Origin: Streptomyces sp. F63
Lineage (GTDB): Bacteria > Actinomycetota > Actinomycetes > Streptomycetales > Streptomycetaceae
DNA length: 41,872 nt
NCBI RefSeq assembly: GCF_018070345.1
Contig: NZ_JAGPXX010000044.1
Coordinates: 1 to 41,872 of the forward strand
Direction: 5' to 3'
Positions 19,601-26,512 of the stretch are shown in pieces. The notes under the pieces were generated by a model. That model was not told where the DNA came from, ran no database searches, and saw nothing but the letters and a program-made list of their open reading frames with translations. The position numbers and the translations under genes are program-made. How positions within the stretch are numbered: the first letter of the stretch is position 1; the number at the start of each line of letters is the position of its first letter.

Positions 19601-20380
19601 GACGTCGGTCTGGTCGCCGAAGACCTGCGGGGAGGCGACGGGCAGGTCGGCGTACCAGTCGTAGAAGGACAGCATGACGCCGCCGAGGAGGGAGTAGAAG
19701 CGGGCGCCGGCCGCGTGGGAGACCATCGACATCGCCGGGATCGGGGAGAAGCCGGCGAGCCGGTCGGGCCCGTACTCCTTGATGGTGTGCACATGGGCGG
19801 CCGCGATCAGCTCGGCCGCCTCGGCCCAGCTCGCGCGGACCAGGCCGCCCTTGCCGCGGGCCGACTTGTAGCGGCGGGCGCGCCCGGGGTCGGAGACGAT
19901 GTCGGCCCAGGCGAGCACGGGGTCGCCGAGGCGCCGCTTCGCCTCCCGGTACATCTCCAGCAGCGGGCCGCGGACGTACGGGTAGCGCACCCGGGTGGGT
20001 GAGTACGTGTACCAGGAGAAGGCCGCGCCGCGGGGGCAGCCGCGGGGCTCGTACTCCGGGGAGTCGGGGCCCACCGAGGGGTAGTCGGTCTGCTGCGACT
20101 CCCAGGTGATGATGCCGTCCTTGACGTACACCTTCCAGGAGCAGGAGCCGGTGCAGTTGACCCCGTGGGTCGAGCGGACCACCTTGTCGTGGCTCCAGCG
20201 GTCGCGGTAGAAGTCGTCCGCCTGCCGGCCGCCGATCCGGTGGAGGGTCCGGTGGTCGCCGGAGACCTCGGCCCGGGTGAAGAACCTGCGGGTGCCGACC
20301 AGGGCGTCGGCCAGTTCACCGTCCAGACCGGGCACCGCCCCTTTCCGGTCCTGCCGCCCCTTTCCCCTCGTCCTCGCCAT
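16634..20380 (-). CDS. narG: Respiratory nitrate reductase alpha subunit (Mo-bisMGD), operon 1
   Basis: 1248-residue catalytic subunit that reduces nitrate to nitrite on the cytoplasmic side. The FS0 cluster motif H72-x3-C76-x3-C80-x34-C115 (HGVNCTGSC) is intact, and SFYDWYADLP carries the Asp that ligates molybdenum. There is no twin-arginine signal, as expected for cytoplasmic NarG. The length is as in E. coli NarG. ATG 20380 is preferred because GGGAAGGA precedes it. An in-frame ATG 18 bases further upstream is possible. First gene of a tightly coupled four-gene operon, with promoter probably between 20381 and 20530. Confidence 0.94.
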
Positions 20381-20400
20381 GGTGTCCTTCCCGGGCATGC

Positions 20401-20431
20401 AGACCCTGTGTCGTACGACGGTTCGGAACCG
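20401..20431. promoter_or_regulatory. Palindromes in the narG1 leader
   Basis: TCGTACGA (20411-20418) is a perfect 8-bp palindrome, and CGGTTC-G-GAACCG (20419-20431) is directly adjacent. CCTGTGTC at 20405-20412 equals the centre of the hmp DevR-like box, but the outer bases do not match. They lie 20-50 bp before the narG1 start and could be an operator. Confidence 0.35.
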
Positions 20432-20530
20432 CGAACTCCGCCGCCACCCAACGACACATCACGCCACGACGCAAGATCCCCCGCTGCGTGTTCGCCAACC
20501 TCCCGGCAACTTCCGGGGAATGACCACGCA

Positions 20531-20550
20531 GGGGCACGGGAGGGTGCCCC
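20531..20550 (-). terminator. Terminator after the hemerythrin gene
   Basis: GGGGCAC (20531-20537) pairs with GTGCCCC (20544-20550) around a 6-base loop, 11 bp beyond the stop codon of the minus-strand gene at 20562. It insulates narG1 from that gene. Confidence 0.6.
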
Positions 20551-20561
20551 GGGGTGTCCGG

Positions 20562-21077
20562 TCAGGCGGCCGGGAGCCGGGTGCCCACCCGCTGCCGCAC
20601 CGCCTCGACCGCCTCCCACTCCTCGGTGGCCAGCAGGGCCAGGGCGGCGGGGAAGACGCCGTCCTGCTCCTTGAGGATGTGGTCGCGCAGCACGGCCAGG
20701 GCCTCCTCCAGACGCCGCGGCCAGGACGGGTCGGCGGGGACCACCGGGGCGCCCGCGGGGTCCGCGCCGTCCGGGCCGTCCGGGCCGTCCGGGCCGCCGG
20801 CCTCGGCGAGGACGGCCTCGATGCGGCGGTGCTCGTCCTCCAGGGCGGCGATCTGGTCCGGGAAGTCCGCGGTGAGCGCGGGGAAGAGGCCGTGTTCCTC
20901 GACCTCGGTGTGCGGGCCGAGGACGCCGGCGATGCGCCGGGCGGTGGCGGCCATCCGGGGCAGGTCGCCGTCGCGGCGGGCCTCCCGCACCTCGGAGATC
21001 AGCGCGACGACGAGCTCGTGCTCGCGGGTCAGCTCGTCGATGGAGGTCAGCGACTGGCAGCCGCAGTATTCGCACAT
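20562..21077 (-). CDS. Hemerythrin-like (HHE) protein with an N-terminal Cys motif
   Basis: 171 residues. After MCEYCGC, the sequence has the His/Glu pattern of the hemerythrin fold (DELTREHELVVALI, LGPHTEVEEHGLFPAL, LEDEHRRIEAVL, LRDHILKEQDGVFPA). This suggests a di-iron site that binds O2 or NO, or repairs iron centres. A GPDGPDGPDG linker encoded by a 9-bp tandem repeat interrupts the helices at about residue 95. ATG 21077 is preceded by AGGAG. It follows narK on the same strand with a 76-bp gap containing a hairpin, so it is probably partly co-transcribed. Neighbours argue for a role in nitrosative or oxygen stress. Confidence 0.85.
   Translation of the reverse strand: MCEYCGCQSLTSIDELTREHELVVALISEVREARRDGDLPRMAATARRIAGVLGPHTEVEEHGLFPALTADFPDQIAALEDEHRRIEAVLAEAGGPDGPDGPDGADPAGAPVVPADPSWPRRLEEALAVLRDHILKEQDGVFPAALALLATEEWEAVEAVRQRVGTRLPAA
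20766..20792. repeat. Three tandem GCCGTCCGG units inside the hemerythrin gene
   Basis: Three perfect 9-bp copies encode the GPD repeats of the linker. Being in frame, the copy number could vary without breaking the gene. Confidence 0.8.
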
Positions 21078-21132
21078 GGGGTCGGCTCCTTCCGTGTGCC
21101 GGTGTGCCGTGGGGGCGGTGTGCCGGGGCGTG

Positions 21133-21151
21133 GCGCCGGCGGCGCCGGCGC
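21133..21151 (-). terminator. Hairpin between narK and the hemerythrin gene
   Basis: GCGCCGGC-GGC-GCCGGCGC, an 8-bp stem with a 3-base loop, lies just after the narK stop codon. It may cause partial termination or stabilise the narK mRNA end. Confidence 0.45.
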
Positions 21152-21153
21152 GG

Positions 21154-22431
21154 TCAGGCGCCGTGGCCGGAGATCTCGGCACGGACCTTGGTGACGGTGA
21201 AGACCAGAGCGGCCGCGGACACCACCGCGAGCAACACCAGACCGATGGCGTAACTTCCCGTGGCCCCGTAGACGGCGCCCATGACGAGCGGCGGCACGAA
21301 GCCGCCGAGGCCGCCGGCCGCGCCGACCACACCGGTGACCGACCCGACCCGCTCGGGCGGGGTGATCAGGGCCACCAGGGCGAAGACGCCGCCGCTGCCG
21401 ACGCCCAGGGCCGCGGCCATCGCCAGGAAGGCGATGGTGCCGAGCGGCATCAGCTCCGGGGTGAAGGACTGGACGACGGCTCCCGTGATCACCACGCCCA
21501 GGGCGCCGGCCAGCACGCGCACCGGACCGAGGCGATCGGAGAGCCAGCCGCCCACGGGGCGCATCAGCACGGCCAGGAGTACGAAGCCGGCCATCCGGTT
21601 GGCGGCGTCGGCGGGCTCCAGTCCGTAGGCGGTGCGGAGGTAGGTCGGCAGGTAGACCGAGAAGGCGACGTAGCCGCCGAAGGCGAGCGCGTACAGGCCG
21701 GACGCCTGCCAGGTCGCGACCAGCCGCGCGGTGACCGCCAGCCGGCTCAGCAGGGAGCCGCTGGACACCGTACGGCCCGGGATGTCCCGCAGCAGGAGGA
21801 TGGCGACCAGCGCGTAGACGCCCAGGGCGACGGCCGTCATGACGAAGGGCGCCGCGGTCCCGTACTCCTTGACCAGGTTGACCGTGGTCAGCGCGCTGAT
21901 CGCGGTGCCGCCCATGCCGGCGCCGAAGACGCCGACGGCCAGACCGCGGCGCTCGGGCGGAAACCAGGAGTTGACGAAGGGGACGCCGACGGCGAAGGCC
22001 GTTCCGCCGATGCCGAGGAAGAAGCCGCCGATCAGCAGTCCGGCGAAGGTGGTGTGCCCAGCCAGCCCGAGATAGAGCACGGGGACGATGGTCGCGGCGG
22101 AGATCAGGGGGAACATGATCCGGCCGCCGTAGCGATCGGTGAGGGCCCCCACCGGGATGCGGCCGACCGAGCCGACGATCACCGGTACCGCGACGAGCAG
22201 CGACTGCTCGAACGAGGAGAGGTTCAGGATCTCCTGGAAGCGCGGCCCCAGCGGGCTGAGCAGCGCCCAGGCCCAGAAATTGAGGGCGAATCCGAGCGTG
22301 GCCAGGGTCAGCATCAGTCCGCGCGGTCCGGACGAGGCGCAGGTGCCGGACGGCGGGGGCGCTGCGGTGGCCGCTCGTGACATGTCGTCCATGGAGGTGT
22401 CCGCATCCCTCGTGTGGCTGTCTGTGGTCAT
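21154..22431 (-). CDS. narK: Nitrate/nitrite transporter, NarK family (MFS)
   Basis: 425 residues with about 12 membrane helices after a 35-residue polar N-terminus. The nitrate signature segments are visible as VFGAGMGGTAIS and GAAGGLGGFVPPLVMG. MFS loop motifs GALTDRYGGR and GGWLSDRLG are present. It imports nitrate or exchanges it for nitrite to supply NarG. The ATG at 22431 overlaps the stop of a 26-codon reading frame (ATGA) and has only a G-rich weak ribosome site, so coupling to that frame is likely. Two DevR-type half-sites lie 145 bp upstream. Confidence 0.92.
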   Translation of the reverse strand: MTTDSHTRDADTSMDDMSRAATAAPPPSGTCASSGPRGLMLTLATLGFALNFWAWALLSPLGPRFQEILNLSSFEQSLLVAVPVIVGSVGRIPVGALTDRYGGRIMFPLISAATIVPVLYLGLAGHTTFAGLLIGGFFLGIGGTAFAVGVPFVNSWFPPERRGLAVGVFGAGMGGTAISALTTVNLVKEYGTAAPFVMTAVALGVYALVAILLLRDIPGRTVSSGSLLSRLAVTARLVATWQASGLYALAFGGYVAFSVYLPTYLRTAYGLEPADAANRMAGFVLLAVLMRPVGGWLSDRLGPVRVLAGALGVVITGAVVQSFTPELMPLGTIAFLAMAAALGVGSGGVFALVALITPPERVGSVTGVVGAAGGLGGFVPPLVMGAVYGATGSYAIGLVLLAVVSAAALVFTVTKVRAEISGHGA

Positions 22432-22508
22432 CGTGTCCCCGGCTGTCGCTCGAAAGAGTCCGAATGGAGAGGGGCTGAGTGGCACCGGGGGCACGGCGGG
22501 TTTCCCAT
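22428..22508 (-). CDS. 26-residue mini-ORF with CPRC motif, coupled to narK
   Basis: The peptide begins MGNPPCPRCHSAPLHSDSFE. GGAGGG lies 5 bases before its ATG, better placed than any site before narK, and its stop codon overlaps the narK start as ATGA. The CPRCH segment looks like one knuckle of a zinc ribbon. It could be a real microprotein, or a leader whose translation controls narK. No homologue is known to me. Confidence 0.45.
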   Translation of the reverse strand: MGNPPCPRCHSAPLHSDSFERQPGTR

Positions 22509-22573
22509 GGGTGCCCTCCGGCCGCGGGTGTCATCCCCGTGTGTCCCAGGATCTTCACTCTCCCGGTGAGCGG

Positions 22574-22591
22574 TTAGGGACCATTGGGACC
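22574..22591 (-). promoter_or_regulatory. Tandem DevR-type half-sites upstream of narK
   Basis: TTAGGGAC (22574-22581) and TTGGGAC (22584-22590) repeat the half-site TTSGGGAC in direct orientation. On the minus strand the proximal copy ends 17 bp before GAAGAT, a possible -10, so it would overlap the -35 as in many DevR-activated promoters. Confidence 0.45.
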
Positions 22592-23282
22592 GTCGCCGGG
22601 GGCCGTGTGGTCTCCGCTTTCCCTCGTGACGTGGGGTCATGTGGCCGGGCGCTCCGGCGCGCGTCACGGGCGGCGCCGTTCGGGGAGCGGGAGCGGGGAG
22701 CCGGCGGGCGGGGCCGCGGCCGAGGCCGCGCCGCCCCGGGAGGTCCGCGGCCGTGAGCCCGGCCGTGCGGGGAGACGGCGCCTTGTACGGCGGTGTGCGG
22801 CGGCAGTTGGGCGGCCGGGGTCCGGCCGCCCAACTGCGGCCGGCGGGACCCGGGTGACGCCTGGTACCGGGAAACGGCAGCTCCGTGGTGACACGGACGG
22901 GGAGGAGCGCCCGCGGGGATCCTGCCGCACCTCCGTCCGGCCTGCTGACGGACGGTCCGCGGGGCGTGGGAGACGTGGGGACGTGCCGGGTACCCCGGGG
23001 GCGTCGGGCCGGCGTTCGTGACGCGGTACGGGCGGTGCCGGGCCGGGGGAGACGTGATGGTGGGCGCGCTGCGGCACGCAAGCGCCCGCCCGCGCACAGG
23101 ACGAGAGTCACCGTCAACAGGCCACCGAAAGGGGCCGTTGGCGACCGGCCGCGCTGGGGCCGGGCCGCCCCGGACCGCCCGCGCCGGGCCGGGTCGCGCG
23201 GGGCGCACTGGGCCGGGGCCGCCGGGGCATCGGTCGGCGGCCCCGGCGGTCCGGCCGGCGGCGGGTGTCGGCGCTGGTGCCT
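22592..23282. other. 690-bp gap without a convincing gene
   Basis: Open frames here are Arg/Gly/Pro-rich on both strands and look random. The only clear structure is the hairpin at 22803-22837. The gap lies between narK and the hemerythrin/DUF2249 gene, both on the minus strand, so it could hold a long 3' UTR or an unannotated small RNA. Confidence 0.45.
22803..22837. terminator. Strong 16-bp hairpin in a gene-free gap
   Basis: GCAGTTGGGCGGCCGG (22803-22818) pairs perfectly with 22822-22837 around a GGT loop. It is the strongest small hairpin in the gap and lies 485 bp beyond the nearest upstream gene on the minus strand, so any transcript it ends would have a long untranslated part. Confidence 0.5.
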
Positions 23283-23324
23283 GCGGGCCGGTGTCAGCGG
23301 GCCGGTGTCAGCGGGCCGGTGTCA
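23283..23324. repeat. Three tandem 14-bp repeats ending in the DUF2249 stop codon
   Basis: GCGGGCCGGTGTCA occurs three times without spacers (23283-23296, 23297-23310, 23311-23324). The last TCA is the stop codon of the minus-strand gene. The repeats may come from slippage and place extra stop triplets after the gene. Confidence 0.85.
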
Positions 23325-24110
23325 GCGGTGGCTGAGGCGGAGGCGCCAGGCCTCCGGTCCGCGCTCCAGGTACTCCACCGAGAACACTCCCGGGTTGCGG
23401 GACTCGATCTGCGCGAGCAGCGGCTTGGGGTCGTGCGGTGCGACCAGTACCATCGCCCGGCCGGCCGGGACGGCTCCGAGCGCGCCGAACACGGTGGCGT
23501 GGCGGATGGCGTGCGGGACCTCGCGGACGTCGAGCTCCGGGTCCGCGGCCTCCTCCGTCTCGCCGCAGGCGCAGTGGCCGCCGCAGCCGCCCGCCTCCGC
23601 CCGCTCGCCGTCCTCCCCGTGCTCGTGGCCGCCGAGCAGCTCGTGCATGCCCGCGAGCAGTTCCGCCAGGGAGAGCTCGGCCGATCCGGCGATGAGCGGG
23701 AGGATCAGGGTGTTCTCCTTCTCCAGGTGCTCCTCGAAGAGGACTTGGAGGGCCCGGGCCTCGGCCGCCGCGTGGACGGCGGTGGGCGCGGAGCGGACGG
23801 CGGCGGCGAGGGCGGCGAGCCGGCGGTGTTCCGCGAGCATGCCGTCGACCAGCAGCCGGGCCTCGGTGGTGGCGTGGGCGGCCGGGTAGAGGGCCTTCTC
23901 CTCCGCGGCGGCGTGTGGCAGGAGCTCACGTTCGCAGAAGGCGGCCAGACCCGCCCGGATCTCCTCGGCACCGGCCGGGTCGCGGACCACGGTGTCGAGG
24001 AGGACGGAGACCCGCCCGGCCAGCTCACCGGCCAGTTGGGTGTGGTGCGCCTCGACGGCCTCCACGGCGGCGGCGTCCTCGGGGTCCGAGGCGATGGTGA
24101 TCGTGCTCAT
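23322..24110 (-). CDS. Hemerythrin-domain protein fused to DUF2249
   Basis: 262 residues. Residues 1-165 have hemerythrin-like helices with metal-binding patterns (AVEAHHTQLAGEL, LLPHAAAEEKALYPA, MLAEHRRLAAL, FEEHLEKENTLILPLI). A His/Cys-rich linker follows (GGCGGHCACGE, about 176-186), then a DUF2249 (TusA-like) fold from about residue 195 (ELDVREVPHAIRHATVFGAL). This architecture is common beside nitrate and NO genes and suggests NO or iron handling. The true function is unknown. ATG 24110 has GGAGGAA 8 bases upstream. It is divergent from a Cys-containing regulator and shares a 69-bp promoter region with it. Confidence 0.85.
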   Translation of the reverse strand: MSTITIASDPEDAAAVEAVEAHHTQLAGELAGRVSVLLDTVVRDPAGAEEIRAGLAAFCERELLPHAAAEEKALYPAAHATTEARLLVDGMLAEHRRLAALAAAVRSAPTAVHAAAEARALQVLFEEHLEKENTLILPLIAGSAELSLAELLAGMHELLGGHEHGEDGERAEAGGCGGHCACGETEEAADPELDVREVPHAIRHATVFGALGAVPAGRAMVLVAPHDPKPLLAQIESRNPGVFSVEYLERGPEAWRLRLSHR

Positions 24111-24144
24111 GACGCATTCCTCCAGCGTTGGCGGCCGGCCGGGG

Positions 24145-24186
24145 CCGACCGGGTCCGGTGCCTGCAATATACTCCGGACATGTCCG
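24145..24186 (+). promoter_or_regulatory. Divergent promoter with an operator across the regulator start codon
   Basis: TATACT (24168-24173) is a strong -10, with CCGACC 17 bp upstream. Transcription would begin at or next to ATG 24180, giving a leaderless mRNA. On the minus strand TATATT (24166-24171) overlaps it and can serve the hemerythrin/DUF2249 gene. The perfect palindrome CGGACATGTCCG (24175-24186) contains the ATG itself and lies in the spacer region of the minus-strand promoter, so a bound repressor would block both genes. Confidence 0.6.
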
Positions 24187-24932
24187 TGAAAAATAAGGGT
24201 CCCCAGCCGGGTGGCGGGTCGGACGACCGGCCGCCCCTGTCGCGGCAGCGCGGTGCCGTGCTCCGGCACCTGCGCGGCCAGACCGGTTCCGTCACCGTCA
24301 CGGCGCTGTCCGAGCTCTGCGGCCTGCACTCCAACACCGTCCGGGAGCATCTCGACGCGCTGGTCGGTTCCGGGCTGGCGGTACGCGAGCGAGCCCCGGC
24401 CGCCGGCCGCGGCCGTCCCGCCTGGCGCTACCGCGCCCGGCCGCCGCAGCAGTCGGCCGCGCGCGAGTACGCCGGGCTGGCCACCGTGCTCGCCGGGCAG
24501 ATCGCCCGGTCCAGCGCCGATCCGCGGGCGGACGCCCTCGCGGCCGGTGAGGAGTGGGGCCATGCCCTGCTCTCCGGCGAGGAGCCGGCCCGGTCGCCGG
24601 AGGAGGCGCGCGGGCGGGTCCTCGGCCTGCTCGGCGAGATCGGTTTCGCGCCGGAGGCGGACGAGGGCGGTTACGGGGCGCGGCTGCCGCGCTGCCCGTT
24701 CATCGAGGCCGTCCGCGAGCACCCGGGCGTGATCTGCTCGGTCCACACCGGGCTGGCCAAGGGCGCCGTCGCGGAGCTGGGCGGCGATCCGGCACAGGTC
24801 GAGCTGCTGCCCTTCGCGGAACCCGACGCCTGCCGGCTGCGGCTCGGGATCCCGCCCGGCGGGCCGGCCGGGAACGCGGACCCCGCCGACCGGGGCGACG
24901 CCGCTCCGGCGGACGCCGGGGAGTCCCGGTGA
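24180..24932 (+). CDS. COG2345-type winged-helix regulator with conserved Cys, possible Fe-S sensor
   Basis: 250 residues. The N-terminal winged helix (SRQRGAVLRHLRG, then TALSELCGLHSNTVREHLDA) recognises DNA. The C-terminal domain has C172 (RCPF), C186 and H189 (ICSVH) and C218 (DACRL), a pattern like the SufR-type iron-sulfur regulators of this family, though spacing differs from SufR. An NO- or redox-sensitive cluster is therefore plausible. The gene is probably leaderless: a -10 lies 7 bases before the ATG, and a palindrome spans the start. Its stop overlaps the next start as GTGA, so it heads an operon with the NnrS-like gene and nirK, which it may control along with the divergent hemerythrin gene. 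The tail after residue 226 is low-complexity. Confidence 0.83.
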   Translation: MSVKNKGPQPGGGSDDRPPLSRQRGAVLRHLRGQTGSVTVTALSELCGLHSNTVREHLDALVGSGLAVRERAPAAGRGRPAWRYRARPPQQSAAREYAGLATVLAGQIARSSADPRADALAAGEEWGHALLSGEEPARSPEEARGRVLGLLGEIGFAPEADEGGYGARLPRCPFIEAVREHPGVICSVHTGLAKGAVAELGGDPAQVELLPFAEPDACRLRLGIPPGGPAGNADPADRGDAAPADAGESR

Positions 24933-26512
24933 GCGGCCCGGGGACCGGCACGCCCGGCGCGCCCGCCGGGGAGCGGGCCACGGAGGCGCGATGCAAGGGG
25001 TCCCGCGGTGCCGGGGCCCGGCGGGCCGTGCTGTTGCTGCCCGCCGGGCCGGCCCTGCTGCTCGGGCTGGACGCCGCCCTGATCCTGCTGGAGCTGCCCG
25101 CTCCGCTCACCGCCGAACGGCTGCCCGAGGTCCACGGCGTGCTGCTGGTGCTCGGTTTCGCGGGGACGCTGGTGGCGCTGGAGCGGGCCGTCGCCCTCGG
25201 CGCCCGCTGGGCGTACCTCTCCCCGGCCTGCCTCGGCGCCGGCGGTCTCCTGCTCGCCGCGCCGGTGGACCTCCGCGCCGGGCGGCTGCTGCTGGTGGCC
25301 GGTACGGCGCTGCTGCTCGTCCTGTACACCCGCTTCTGGAAGCGGCAGCCCGGTGCCGCGCTGCTGGTACAGGGCGCGGGTGCGGTGGCCGCGCTCGGCG
25401 CGGCGCTGCTGTGGCTGGGCGGGCTCGACGTCCCCCGGCTGCTGCCCTGGCTCGCCGCCTTCCTCGTCCTGACCATCGCCGGTGAGCGGCTGGAGCTGGC
25501 CCGGGTGGCCCTGCTCGCGCCGCGGACGGAGGACGGCTTCCTGGCCGCCTCGGGTGCCGTGCTCGCCGGGGCGGTCGTCACCCTGCTGTGGCCGGGGACC
25601 GGCTCGGCGCTGCTCGGCCTGGCGCTGCTCGCGCTGGTCGGCTGGCTCACCGCGCACGACGTGGCCCGCCGGATGCTGCGCTCGGCGGGCCTGCCGCGGT
25701 TCTCCGCCGCCTGCCTGCTGGCCGGTTACGCCTGGCTGGGGCTGGCCGGGGCGCTGTGGCTGGTGGGCGGGCCGGTGGCGGAGGGGCCGCGGTACGACGC
25801 CGTGGTGCACGCCGTCTTCCTGGGCTTCGTCCTGTCGATGATCATGGCGCACGCGCCGGTGATCCTCCCCGCCGTGCTGCGCCGGCCGCTGCCGTACCAC
25901 CGGGTGCTCGCGGGCCCGGCCTGGCTGCTCCACCTCTCGCTGGCCCTGCGCGTCCTGATCGGGGACCTCCGGGGGCCGGAGACGGCCTGGCGGCTCGGCG
26001 GGGCGCTGAACATCACCGCCGTCCTGCTCTTCGTCGTCCTGGCCGCGACGCTCTCGGTCCGCGCGGGACGGGCGCGGCCCGGAGCCGCGGGAGGGCGGGA
26101 GGGCACCCGACCGGACGGCGCCGCCCGGCCCGCGCCGCGGGGCAGCGCCCCGGTGACGGACCCGGGGCCCGCGGACGGCGGCGGCCGCCCGGACGTGGAC
26201 GAGGGTTCACGGGGCACGGTGCCCGCACCGGACGGCGCCCCGGGCGCAGCCGGGACGGACGCCGGGCCCGCCCCCGACGGCGTACCGATGGCGGTACCGG
26301 TCGGCGGCGGCACCGGCGAGGAGACCGGCCCCGGCAACCACCGGGCCGGCGACAGCCGTTCCCCCGGCACGGCACCGGCACGCGGCGCCGGTACGGCGGC
26401 CGGATCCGGGCCGGCCCGGCCCGCTCCCGGCACACCGGATCCCGTACCGGGCGCCGCACCCAGCACGCCGGGCCGCGCGCCCGGAACCGAACACCCGGAG
26501 GTCCCGCGGTGA
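24929..26512 (+). CDS. NnrS-like polytopic membrane protein with a long disordered tail
   Basis: 527 residues. About 11-12 hydrophobic helices occupy residues 35-385, with family-like segments LPEVHGVLLVLGFAGTLVAL and HAVFLGFVLSMIMAHAPVIL, whose His residues resemble the metal/heme positions of NnrS. NnrS proteins are linked to NO tolerance and copper or heme in denitrifiers. Residues about 390-527 are Pro/Ala/Gly/Arg-rich and should be disordered and cytoplasmic or external. The start is GTG 24929 (GTGA overlap with the regulator stop, GGGGAG upstream). The end overlaps nirK in the same way. The family call is by pattern, moderate certainty. Confidence 0.68.
   Translation: MSGPGTGTPGAPAGERATEARCKGSRGAGARRAVLLLPAGPALLLGLDAALILLELPAPLTAERLPEVHGVLLVLGFAGTLVALERAVALGARWAYLSPACLGAGGLLLAAPVDLRAGRLLLVAGTALLLVLYTRFWKRQPGAALLVQGAGAVAALGAALLWLGGLDVPRLLPWLAAFLVLTIAGERLELARVALLAPRTEDGFLAASGAVLAGAVVTLLWPGTGSALLGLALLALVGWLTAHDVARRMLRSAGLPRFSAACLLAGYAWLGLAGALWLVGGPVAEGPRYDAVVHAVFLGFVLSMIMAHAPVILPAVLRRPLPYHRVLAGPAWLLHLSLALRVLIGDLRGPETAWRLGGALNITAVLLFVVLAATLSVRAGRARPGAAGGREGTRPDGAARPAPRGSAPVTDPGPADGGGRPDVDEGSRGTVPAPDGAPGAAGTDAGPAPDGVPMAVPVGGGTGEETGPGNHRAGDSRSPGTAPARGAGTAAGSGPARPAPGTPDPVPGAAPSTPGRAPGTEHPEVPR

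Noticed and set aside
16748..20002. Very long open frame antisense to narG1
   Set aside because: A shadow of GC-rich codon bias on the other strand. The Val/Gly/Ala/Asp-rich translation has no domains.
20401..20414. DevR-like box at narG1
   Set aside because: Only the central CCTGTGTC matches. Both GGGAC/GTCCC half-sites are missing, so it is not counted in the regulon.
20766..20792. Tandem repeats as a CRISPR or mobile-element trace
   Set aside because: Short in-frame 9-bp units inside a gene, with no spacers and no cas or transposase genes in the window.
22584..23021. 145-codon plus-strand frame in the gap after narK
   Set aside because: Low-complexity Gly/Arg-rich translation without a start signal. 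It overlaps the 16-bp hairpin.
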